Assembly (NCBI GenBank): GCA_007133195.1
Contig: SLNH01000234.1
Coordinates: 1-34,571 of the forward strand
Direction of reading: 5' to 3'
From: Nannocystineae bacterium
GTDB lineage: Bacteria > Myxococcota_A > Polyangia > Haliangiales > Haliangiaceae
DNA: 34,571 nt
The translations under genes were made by a program, and so were the position numbers. Each line of letters starts with the position of its first letter. Position 1 is the stretch's first letter. The notes under the pieces are model-generated. The model was not told the DNA's origin and made no database searches. It worked only from the letters and a program-made list of their open reading frames with translations. Shown here piece after piece: positions 10,356-18,064 of the stretch.

Positions 10356-11191
10356 AGGCCCCCATCAGGTCTCAGGTACACGGTGATGACCTCGTCGAAG
10401 GTTTCACCGGCCCGATCCCTGGCCTGGGTGCCGCAGCCGGCGTAGGCGCTGCCGTCGTCGCTGCGGTTGCAGGTCGCCGAATCGGTGATGCCGTCTCCCG
10501 TGATGCTGTGGCACGTGCCCGTCGTCTCGACGTCACATCCCGCGCCGGTGAGGCCGCACACGCGACCTTGCAGGTAGCTCGACTGGCCAGCCCAAGAGCC
10601 ATCGAACAGGCCGCGGCCGATGCAGGCGTACTTTTCGGGCTGCGCCGCGAACAGGTTGCCGTAAAACGCCGCTTCTTCGACCTCGAACTCGTCTTCGAGC
10701 GCAGGCGTCCACGCGAGCTCGGGGTGCTCGCCGCGCAGCGACATCGCGACGGGCTCGCCCTGCCCATTGGCGTGAGCGAGCAGGCACGCAGACACCCATC
10801 GCTGGCACTCGCCGTCACACGGAGACCCCGACCAGTCCGGCGCGAGCCCAATGAGGCCGGGCATCTCGTGGGTTGCTTCGCCGTCGGGATCCTCCACGAC
10901 GAGGGTTTCATGCTCGGCGAGCGCGCAGTAAGACACGTAGCGCAATAGCTCGCGCCCCTCTTCCGTGGAAGCCAGGGTTTCGGCGGTTTCGGCAGCCAGC
11001 AGGGTGGATTCGCCGGTGCGAGCCGCCGCGAGGGGCGCGGTGTCGAGCGAGGCGATGGCGTCAGCGTCGAACGGGAGGCCGTTTGTCGAGATCTTGCCGT
11101 ATGGCTCGTCCGGGTCGTCGCCGCCCGAGGCGTCGCAGGCCGAGACCGCGAGGCTCGCCGCTATTGCAATCAGCTTGGTACGCCGACCCAT
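10352..11191 (-). CDS. Cys-rich lipoprotein, first gene of the kinase/activator operon
   Basis: From ATG 11191 it gives 279 residues beginning MGRRTKLIAIAASLAVSAC, a lipoprotein signal with lipobox VSAC. GTG at 11221 would add ten residues before this signal. The mature part has many cysteines (YCALAEH, PCDGECQRWVSACLLAH, YACIGRG, RVCGLTGAGCDV, CHSITGDG, ATCNRS, YAGCGTQ), suggesting a disulfide-stabilised exported domain. The motif FYGNLFAAQPEKYACIG is striking, but I cannot attach a function. Its stop overlaps the kinase start by four bases, so the pair is translationally coupled. It could be the sensor or the cargo of the kinase system. An AT-rich block with TAAAAT (reverse strand, 11236-11241) lies upstream and may be a -10 box. 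Confidence 0.85.
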   Translation of the reverse strand: MGRRTKLIAIAASLAVSACDASGGDDPDEPYGKISTNGLPFDADAIASLDTAPLAAARTGESTLLAAETAETLASTEEGRELLRYVSYCALAEHETLVVEDPDGEATHEMPGLIGLAPDWSGSPCDGECQRWVSACLLAHANGQGEPVAMSLRGEHPELAWTPALEDEFEVEEAAFYGNLFAAQPEKYACIGRGLFDGSWAGQSSYLQGRVCGLTGAGCDVETTGTCHSITGDGITDSATCNRSDDGSAYAGCGTQARDRAGETFDEVITVYLRPDGGL

Positions 11192-11381
11192 GCGAGGTCT
11201 CGATGCACGTTGTGTACCCACAGATAGTCGCAGTCATTTTATTGCTTTATGCAGGCCGAGGTGGGGCGCGGGGCCCCAGAGTGCTGGCTGGCCCCATCAC
11301 CTCTCGGGCGCGCCGGCCCCACCGCCGGGTAGGGCGGGCCCGGTGGCGCCCGGGGCGAGGCCACCACCGCGTTGCCGTGAC

Positions 11382-14300
11382 TCATCGGGGGTGCAGGTCT
11401 GTTTCGTCGCCGGCGGTGGCCTCGAGAGCGGAGATGCGCCGCGCCCAAATGGGGGCGGCGGCGAGCCGGGCGCGGGCGCGAGCGCACGCGTCATCTGCCT
11501 CCGCAGCGCGGCCCGCGGCGCGGGCGGCGAGGATGCGGATGTAGAGGATCTCCAGCTGTTCGTCGGCTGACAGCGCCGCCTCTGCGCGCCCTTCGAGGTC
11601 ATCCCACGCGGGCGCGCGACCGCGCCGTAGCAAGAGCTCGACACCGCGCATGAGGATCGTGACCGCTGGCGACCGCTCGGCGGGTGGGACCTCGCTTTGG
11701 ATCCAGTCGAGCTCGGCGCGAGCGCGCTCGGCGTCGCCTCGCACGGCGGCGATGCGGGCCACGAGCAGGGCGTCTTCGGCGACGGGTTTCGGCCATAGCC
11801 TGCGCGCGATGGCGCGGGCGCGCTCGGCGAGGTCGAGCGCTTCGTCGTCCTCGCCGGCCCAAAACAGATCTTCGGCCAAGTTGAACGTGGGCGCCCGCTC
11901 GGGGCCGGGGTGGCCGAGCTCGCGGGCGATCGCGCGAGCTCGTCTGAGATCCGCGCGACTATTTTCGGGCGGAGCGCCCTTGGCCGACCACAGGATCGTC
12001 CGGTTTCCATAGGCCGCCGCGAGGTGAAGCTTGTCGCCGGCGCGCGCGCACAGGTCGATCACCTCGTCGAGCCGAGCCGAGGCCCGGTCGAGATCGCCGG
12101 AGGTCGCCAGGGCGAGGGGAAGGAGCAAGAGCGCGATGACGCGGCTGTCGTAGTCCCCGGCGGCGGCTGCTGCGTCTGCCGCATGAGCCAGAATATCGGC
12201 TGCCTCGGCGGCGCGCCCGCGCCGCCACGCGGTGCGACCGCGGGCGGCCAGGAGCTTGGACTCGAGCGCCGGATCGCTCAGGTCGTCGGCGAGCGCCTCG
12301 GCCTCCTCGCAGCGCCGCGCCGACGCGGCCCAATCGCTGGCCCAGTCGAGCGCCGTCGCCTCCTCGAGGAGCGCCTCGGCCTCCGCCCGCGCGTCGCCGA
12401 GCTCTCGGGCCAAGTTTTTGGCTTGCTCGAGGTCCTGCAGGGCGTCCGCCGCGCGGTCGATCAGGTAGCGGATCCGGCCGCGTCCCAGATAGGCGACGAG
12501 GCCGAGCTCGCCCGCATCCGCGTGGTCAAGCGAGGCGCTGAAATGGCGGTCGGCGTCTAGGTAGCGAAACGCCGACGCCTGCTCCTTTGCGAGCGTGAGC
12601 AGCGCGCGCGCGGCGGTCTCGTGCTCTTCGGCGGCGCCGGCGTGGCGAGCGAGCGCCTCGAGGCCCCGGTGCGAAAGCGGCCCGGTCTCTGCGCGCGCGC
12701 GCCACATCTCGAGCGCGGCGCGGCACACGCGATCCCGCTCGCCGGTATCGAGGAGCGCTTCGAGGCCGGCCCTGAGCGGCGCGGTGCTCACGTCGTAGAG
12801 GCCGCCCTGAAATACGAACAGCCCGCGCTCGACGAGGCTGGCGAGCCCCGCGGCGGCGTCGGCGACGGGCTGTGCGCGGGACGCGAAGGCGCGCTGAACG
12901 GCATCGACCTCGTCGGGCGTCACCGGCGCGAGGGTGGCTGCGCGCCGCGCGAGCGCGGCGAGCTCGGGAGACAGCGCGCGAAGCGCCCGGGTCGCGAGCC
13001 ACGGTGCGCTCGGCACGCTCGTGTGCTCGGCGAGTCGATCCGTATCGAGGCGGAAGCTTTCGCCGCGGGCTCGCCGGCGCACGACGCCCTCGCGCTTGAG
13101 GGCGCGCGCGATCTCCTCGAGCGCGCCTGGGAGGCCGCCCGCCCACGCCGCGATCTCGCGGAGCGCGGCGGCGGGGACGTACTCCGCGGGCTTCAAAAAC
13201 TCGGCGGCGAGCGCGGCGGCCTCGTCGGGGGCGAGGGGCTCGAGGTAGACCCGATCGCACCGGCGCGCGGTCGTCCCGAAAACGGGCCTGCGGGCCGAGG
13301 TCTCTTTGGACAGCGCGCCGGCGATCCAAAGGCGCGCCCCGCGCCGATCGAGCGCTGCTCGGGACAGCGCGTCCAGGGCGCCGGCGCTCGCGGCGTCCAG
13401 ATCGTCGGCCAGAAGCACGACCGGCTCGCGCTGCGCCCGATCGAGGGCCTGGGCGGCGCTCGCCTCGGGCGACGAGGCGGAAAACCGCACCACGCGGAGG
13501 TCGGGGCGCTCGGCGGAGGCGAGCGCGACCGCTTCGTCGAGAAGCCGGCTCCGCCCCGCGCCGGGCGCGCCCTCGGCCAACAGAAGCGCGGGGCTAAACG
13601 CCTCGATGCAGTCTCGAAAGCTGGCCAATGCCGCGCCTAGCGCGCCGGCTCGTCCGACGAGCGCCGGCGGGGACGGCTCGGCCGCCGCCCGCAAGGTGAA
13701 TAGCCCGGGGTGAGCCGACGGGGACAGATCGGCCGCGGGCTGGGTTCGCGCGAACGCGTCGGTGACGAGGAGCTCGGACCAGCGGCCCGTCGGGAGCCAG
13801 GATTCCGGCTCATCGACGGCCTCCCCGACCACCAGGGGCGGACGGCCTTGGCGCTCGCGCGCGTAGAGCGGGGCGAGGTGGAGGGCCACCGCCCCGGGGA
13901 GCTCCTCGAGCGCGCGCGCCAGCGCGACCCCGGCGCGGCCCGGGCGGCGCTCGTCTTCGGACAGAAGGCCACACACGTACACGCCGCGCGTGTGCCGCAA
14001 AACGACCCCGCGCGCCCGCTTTGCCGCCGCGGCGACCTCGGGGGCCGGGGCCTCGGTGACCACGGCGGCCAAAACGGCGTAGGCGATGTCAGCGCCGCCG
14101 TCCGAGTCGTCGTGTCTGGGCGCGGGCGGGGCGGCGGGCCGTTGGAACCCCCCGGCGGGCTGTCGGCACGCGGCGGCGAGCTCACGTCCGATCGCGTCCG
14201 GATCGGCGGGGCGGGAGGACGGCGACTTGGCTAGGCACTGGGCCAGAATTTCGTCCGCGCGGAAAGGGGCGGGCGAAAGCTCCGACGGCGAGGGGGGCGC

Positions 14301-15056
14301 GAGGGTAAGGTGTGCGTGCGCCAACGCGGCGGCGTCGCCGACGAAGGGGGGGCGAAGGCAGAGGATCTCGAACAGGATCGCGCCGAGCGCATAGATGTCG
14401 GACGCCGGCGACGGAGAGCCCCCGCGCAGGATCTCGGGCGCCGTGTATTCGGGTGTGCCGGCGCCGCGCGGGGGGGCGGGCGCGCCCGGCGCGCCGTGCG
14501 CGGCGCCGAAATCGATGAGCCAGGCGCGCGGCACTTTTCCGTCGCCGGCGATGAGGACGTTTTCCGGGGACAGATCACCGTGGGCGATGCCGCGGCGGTG
14601 AACCGACGAAACCGCTTTGGCGATGGCCGAAGCCCAAGCCGCCGCCTCGCCGGCGGGAGGGGGCGCGGACCGGTCTTCCAGGTGCGTGGCGAGGGTCGCG
14701 CCGCCGACGCGCTCCAGCGCGAGGTAGGGCCTGCCGTCTTCCGTGTCGCCTTCGCCGAGGACGGCCGGCGCGCCCTCGCCGGCCAGGGCTTCGAGCGCGG
14801 CGCGCTCGCGCGAAAGCCGGGCGGCGGCGGCCCGGGACGGCGAGTGCGCGACCTTGATCGCCGCTCCGCGGCCTCCCGGCAGGCGAGCTAGATAGGCGGC
14901 CGCGTAGCCGCCCACCCCGAGGAGGCCATCGATCGTGACGCCGGCGATCCGCGGGGTGTTTGGCGTGCGCTGCGGCGCCGCCATTGCGCGCGAGCCGTCC
15001 GCCGGGCACGCCGCCTCCCGGGACAGCCTGCGATGACACGTGGGGCAACGAGGCAC
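11382..15056 (-). CDS. large kinase / AAA-type ATPase / TPR signalling protein
   Basis: 1224 residues from GTG 15056. The N-terminus has a small zinc-ribbon-like CPTC...C (Cys4, Cys7, Cys17). The kinase domain is at about 35-300: GVGGYAAAYLA loop, AAIKVA lysine, HGDLSPENV (Gly for the usual Arg of HRD), LIDFGAAHG and GTPEYTAPEIL. A predicted P-loop ATPase follows from about residue 460: LVGRAGAL, Walker A GAPGAGRS and Walker B VVLLADDLD. The C-terminal 400 or so residues are helical TPR-like repeats. The layout resembles the kinase-ATPase-TPR signalling proteins common in myxobacteria. HGD in place of HRD usually marks kinases not controlled by activation-loop phosphorylation. It is followed, 190 bases on, by the lipoprotein-kinase-activator operon on the same strand. 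No clear ribosome-binding site precedes the start. Confidence 0.9.
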   Translation of the reverse strand: MPRCPTCHRRLSREAACPADGSRAMAAPQRTPNTPRIAGVTIDGLLGVGGYAAAYLARLPGGRGAAIKVAHSPSRAAAARLSRERAALEALAGEGAPAVLGEGDTEDGRPYLALERVGGATLATHLEDRSAPPPAGEAAAWASAIAKAVSSVHRRGIAHGDLSPENVLIAGDGKVPRAWLIDFGAAHGAPGAPAPPRGAGTPEYTAPEILRGGSPSPASDIYALGAILFEILCLRPPFVGDAAALAHAHLTLAPPSPSELSPAPFRADEILAQCLAKSPSSRPADPDAIGRELAAACRQPAGGFQRPAAPPAPRHDDSDGGADIAYAVLAAVVTEAPAPEVAAAAKRARGVVLRHTRGVYVCGLLSEDERRPGRAGVALARALEELPGAVALHLAPLYARERQGRPPLVVGEAVDEPESWLPTGRWSELLVTDAFARTQPAADLSPSAHPGLFTLRAAAEPSPPALVGRAGALGAALASFRDCIEAFSPALLLAEGAPGAGRSRLLDEAVALASAERPDLRVVRFSASSPEASAAQALDRAQREPVVLLADDLDAASAGALDALSRAALDRRGARLWIAGALSKETSARRPVFGTTARRCDRVYLEPLAPDEAAALAAEFLKPAEYVPAAALREIAAWAGGLPGALEEIARALKREGVVRRRARGESFRLDTDRLAEHTSVPSAPWLATRALRALSPELAALARRAATLAPVTPDEVDAVQRAFASRAQPVADAAAGLASLVERGLFVFQGGLYDVSTAPLRAGLEALLDTGERDRVCRAALEMWRARAETGPLSHRGLEALARHAGAAEEHETAARALLTLAKEQASAFRYLDADRHFSASLDHADAGELGLVAYLGRGRIRYLIDRAADALQDLEQAKNLARELGDARAEAEALLEEATALDWASDWAASARRCEEAEALADDLSDPALESKLLAARGRTAWRRGRAAEAADILAHAADAAAAAGDYDSRVIALLLLPLALATSGDLDRASARLDEVIDLCARAGDKLHLAAAYGNRTILWSAKGAPPENSRADLRRARAIARELGHPGPERAPTFNLAEDLFWAGEDDEALDLAERARAIARRLWPKPVAEDALLVARIAAVRGDAERARAELDWIQSEVPPAERSPAVTILMRGVELLLRRGRAPAWDDLEGRAEAALSADEQLEILYIRILAARAAGRAAEADDACARARARLAAAPIWARRISALEATAGDETDLHPR

Positions 15057-15259
15057 GACAACCCATCCATCGTCGAGATTCGCCTACCGCGCCCGGCGCG
15101 GCACCGACCCGCTCGCGGTGATCCTACGCGAGGCCACACCCCGCGCGAAACGCTCACCTCGGGGCCAATCCGGCCTCGGCGTCAGCATCGCTCATGTTCG
15201 GATAGAGACGGCGCGGTTTTCAATGTCGTATCCGGCTCCGACAGGTCACCATGTGAAGG

Positions 15260-15769
15260 GTGCAGCGCCCATCGGCTCCGCCTGTGGCCATTTCGGCCAT
15301 CGCGGCGATCGCGGTGATCGCCGCGATCGCGGCCGTGGCGATCGTGCTCCCGGCCTGCGGCGCCGCTCCAGCGGCGGCCGAGGGCGCGGCGCCACCTCCC
15401 GAGCAGGATGAGGCGGCACCGCGCCAGGGCGGCGCCGGGAAAACCGCGACAGCGTCGCCGGAAGGTAGCGAGGTGTCGGTCGCCCCGGTGGCGAGCGGCG
15501 AGGTCCGCGGCAAAGTGAGCGCCGCGGGAAGCCTCGGAGAAAACAGAGCCGATGGTCTCGTCGTCGTGCTCCGCGCGCGCGCCGACATGCCGGACTTGAG
15601 CTCGGAGGTCGATGACGACGGTGGATTTTTTTTCGGCCCGATTCCCCCGGGCCGCTACGAGCTGTCCGTCGTGCGGGAGTATGAGTCGCTTGCGGACGAG
15701 CGGGTGGTCGACGTCCAAAACGAAGAGACTGCCGAGGTCGTGGTCGATATCTCGCGCGCTCGCGAGTAA
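15260..15769 (+). CDS. small lipoprotein with a carboxypeptidase-regulatory-like beta domain
   Basis: 169 residues from GTG 15260, with GTG 15284 as an alternative; neither has a good ribosome-binding site. The N-terminus is an unusually long Ala/Ile/Val stretch (ISAIAAIAVIAAIAAVAIV) ending in LPAC, a lipobox. An Ala/Pro/Glu/Gly linker follows. The C-terminal 80 residues (GEVRGKVSAAGSL...VVVLRARADM...DDDGGFFFGPIPPGRYELSVVREYE) match the look of a CarboxypepD_reg/prealbumin-like fold, usually a stalk or adhesion module. It is divergent from the large kinase at 15056. The signal-peptide DNA is built of repeated GCGATCGC-like units. Confidence 0.75.
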   Translation: MQRPSAPPVAISAIAAIAVIAAIAAVAIVLPACGAAPAAAEGAAPPPEQDEAAPRQGGAGKTATASPEGSEVSVAPVASGEVRGKVSAAGSLGENRADGLVVVLRARADMPDLSSEVDDDGGFFFGPIPPGRYELSVVREYESLADERVVDVQNEETAEVVVDISRARE

Positions 15770-15879
15770 CGCGCCCGCGGTTCTCTGTACGTGCCTGTGG
15801 GGATGGTGCGCCTGCACCGAGTGTCGAAGCCGCACCGGCGGGAATGCCGAGGCGCCCAAGGTTGTCTTACGCGATAGCG

Positions 15880-15918
15880 CTCGGCCCGCGGGGCTCCGGA
15901 CTCGGGCGCCGGGCCGAG
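15880..15918. terminator. hairpin downstream of the small lipoprotein gene
   Basis: Nine-base perfect arms CTCGGCCCG (15880-15888) and CGGGCCGAG (15910-15918) enclose a 21-base GC-rich loop. There is no T-tract, so intrinsic termination is uncertain. It is placed where the upstream message should end. Confidence 0.35.
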
Positions 15919-15971
15919 GGCTCGATTCGAAGCCCCTGCCCCGACAGCGACCTTTCGCTTGATCGAACGAA

Positions 15972-15990
15972 TGTTTAGCGCTAGTAAACA
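15972..15990. promoter_or_regulatory. likely TetR-family operator
   Basis: Perfect six-base arms TGTTTA (15972-15977) and TAAACA (15985-15990) flank a 7-base spacer, in the only AT-rich patch of this gap. The right arm overlaps the AAGGA ribosome-binding site (15990-15994) of the tetR start at 15999. Bound repressor would block the operon, as expected for an autoregulated efflux repressor. Confidence 0.6.
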
Positions 15991-15998
15991 AGGATTCA

Positions 15999-16631
15999 AT
16001 GGTCGCGAAGGCTGGACGCATAGGGGACAAGCGCCGCGGGCCCCCGCGCTCGCAGGAAGATGTGCTGAGTGCTGCCGCGCGCGCGTTTTCCAGGCGGGGC
16101 TACTTGGCCACGACGATGCGCGACGTCGCGAGCGAGCTCGGCGTAACCCCGGGCGCGCTGTACTCGTATTTCGACTCGAAAGAGAGTCTTTTCGGCGCGG
16201 TGGCCGAGCGCATGCGAAACCGCCTGCTCGATGCGATCGAGGCCCCGATGCCCGCGGGGTTGAGTCTCGAGCACGAGGTGGAGCTTTTGCTCCTCAGGCT
16301 GTTCGAGCTCACCGAGCGCTACCGCGGTGAGCTCGCCGCCTTCATCGACGCACCGGCCCTCGGCGTGGCCGATCGTCCGGGCGCGCGGATGCGCGGTTTC
16401 GAGCTCGTCCGGGGGCGGATCACCGAGTGGTTCTGTCAGCCCAAGCGGCGCGCCGCGCTCACCTGTGATCCCGCCATCGCCGCGACGACGTTTACGGGCA
16501 TGGCGATCGCCGTGATGCGTGTCCGGGTCATGCACGACGACAGCGATCCGCTCGTTCCACTGGCGCCGGTCGTGCGCGCTTTGTTCGTCCGCGGCGCGAC
16601 CGGCGACGCAGACGGCGGAGGTGATTTATGA
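15999..16631 (+). CDS. TetR-family repressor of the efflux operon
   Basis: 210 residues. The N-terminal TetR helix-turn-helix spans about residues 18-65 (VLSAAARAFSRRGYLATTMRDVASELGVTPGALYSYFDSKESLF), essentially a textbook match. The C-terminal ligand and dimer domain is variable, as normal. It probably represses its own operon from the TGTTTA/TAAACA repeat at 15972-15990 and is released by a substrate of the pump. The stop overlaps the adaptor start by four bases (ATGA), so the three genes form one translationally coupled unit. Start ATG 15999 with AAGGA just upstream. Confidence 0.95.
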   Translation: MVAKAGRIGDKRRGPPRSQEDVLSAAARAFSRRGYLATTMRDVASELGVTPGALYSYFDSKESLFGAVAERMRNRLLDAIEAPMPAGLSLEHEVELLLLRLFELTERYRGELAAFIDAPALGVADRPGARMRGFELVRGRITEWFCQPKRRAALTCDPAIAATTFTGMAIAVMRVRVMHDDSDPLVPLAPVVRALFVRGATGDADGGGDL

Positions 16632-18064
16632 GCCAGCCGGGCGCTGGCGGACCAGACCCCGAGGCCGGCGACATGGGGCCGGCCGAACGCGCGGACGCCG
16701 CCGGTGCGCGCCCCGTGGGGCCTGAGCCGAGCGAAGCCGAAAATCTAGCCGGCGGAGCCGCGGAGTCGGCCCGCGGGCCCGCCGCGCCCCGGCCGGGGCG
16801 CCTGAGGTGGGCGGTGCTCGCCGGGCTCGCGGCCGCCGTGATTCTGCTCTTCGTATGGAGCCCAGGTGGCGACGGCGGCGGGCCGGACGACCGCGGCGAC
16901 GGAGAGCGCGCCTCCACGGTCTCCGCCGGGGTCGTCGAGCGGGACGCGTTCGCCGAGCGCTCCACCTACCCGGGCGAGCTCACGGCGGACCGCGCGGATC
17001 TCGCGAGCAAGATCGGCGGTCGCGTCACGGAGGTGGCGGTGCGGACCGGCGACGAGGTCGAGCGCGGCGAGGTGGTCGCGCGCCTCGACGCCCGCCAACT
17101 CCGCGCTCAGCGCGAGGAGGCGAGCGCCCAGGTGGAGGCGGCCTCGTCCGCCGAGCGGCGCACGCGGGTGCAGCTCGAGGCGGCAGAGCGGGATCTCGAG
17201 CGGAACGAGCGGCTCGCCGAGCGAGACGTGATAAGCCAGCAAGACGTGGACGACGTGCGAGATCGCGTCGCCTCGCTCCGCGAGGACCTGCAGGGCGCGG
17301 CCGCCGAGCGGGCGCAGGCGCGCGCCCGCGTGAACTCGCTCGCCGCGGAGATCAGCGAATCGGCGATCGAGGCGCCGTTTTCGGGAACGGTGAGCGAGCG
17401 CTACGTGGATCCCGGTGACTTCGTGCAGTCGGGGGCGCGCGTGGTTCGGCTCGTGTCGGGCAGCCCGCTGCGCGTGGTGTTCGAAGTGCCCGAGCGCGAC
17501 GTCGGCGCTTTCGGCAAGGACGCCCCGTTCGATGTGCGGGCGCCGCCGACGCGAGGGGAGACGTTCCGCGGCCGCGTAACCGGCGCCGCGCGAGAGATCG
17601 TGCGCGAAAAGCGGATCGCGCGGGTCGAAGGGGCGATCGACGAAGCGCCAGATTCTTGGCTCCCGGGCATGTACGCCGAAGTGATCACGCCCAAGCGCGC
17701 GATGGACGACGCCCTCGTCATCCCGGACACCGCGCTGCTCTCGCGCCTGCGGCCCGACGGGGAGCTCCGGCACGGGGTGTTTCGGCCGGTGGACGGCGAG
17801 GCACAGTGGGTACCGGTGACTGTGCTTGGCGAGCAGGACGATCGCGTGGCCGTGGACGCAGACTTGGAGGCCGGCGATCGCGTGCTGGTAAGCGGCCACC
17901 GCGAGCTCGGGGACGGCCAGTCGATCTCGCTCGTTGGCGAAGACGACGACGATCCGGAGGCCTCCAGCGGCGCGGGGCAGGCCGGCGCCCCGGGGGAGGG
18001 GCCGGTGGCGGGCGAGGAAGAGCGGCACGGCGACGATGGCGCCGACGGCGAGGGAGGCGCATGA
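16628..18064 (+). CDS. RND efflux periplasmic adaptor (membrane fusion protein)
   Basis: 478 residues, linking an inner-membrane RND pump to an outer-membrane channel. A Pro/Ala/Glu-rich cytoplasmic leader (residues 1-58) precedes one membrane anchor (WAVLAGLAAAVILLFVW, about 59-77). Then come the lipoyl half (KIGGRVTEVAVRTGDEVERGEVVARLD), a coiled-coil hairpin rich in Glu/Arg/Ala (about 150-240), the second lipoyl half (IEAPFSGTVSERYVDPGDFVQSGARVVRLV) and beta-barrel and membrane-proximal domains (LPGMYAEV, ALVIPDTALL). The anchor is a signal-anchor, not a lipobox, and the leader is longer than usual. The C-terminus is an acidic Gly/Glu/Asp tail. It overlaps both neighbours by four bases. 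No outer-membrane channel gene is in the operon. Confidence 0.95.
   Translation: MSQPGAGGPDPEAGDMGPAERADAAGARPVGPEPSEAENLAGGAAESARGPAAPRPGRLRWAVLAGLAAAVILLFVWSPGGDGGGPDDRGDGERASTVSAGVVERDAFAERSTYPGELTADRADLASKIGGRVTEVAVRTGDEVERGEVVARLDARQLRAQREEASAQVEAASSAERRTRVQLEAAERDLERNERLAERDVISQQDVDDVRDRVASLREDLQGAAAERAQARARVNSLAAEISESAIEAPFSGTVSERYVDPGDFVQSGARVVRLVSGSPLRVVFEVPERDVGAFGKDAPFDVRAPPTRGETFRGRVTGAAREIVREKRIARVEGAIDEAPDSWLPGMYAEVITPKRAMDDALVIPDTALLSRLRPDGELRHGVFRPVDGEAQWVPVTVLGEQDDRVAVDADLEAGDRVLVSGHRELGDGQSISLVGEDDDDPEASSGAGQAGAPGEGPVAGEEERHGDDGADGEGGA

Noticed and set aside
17656-18060. 135-residue N-terminal extension of the RND pump
   Set aside because: Overlaps the adaptor gene; the pump's conserved first span begins at ATG 18061, which is coupled to the adaptor stop.
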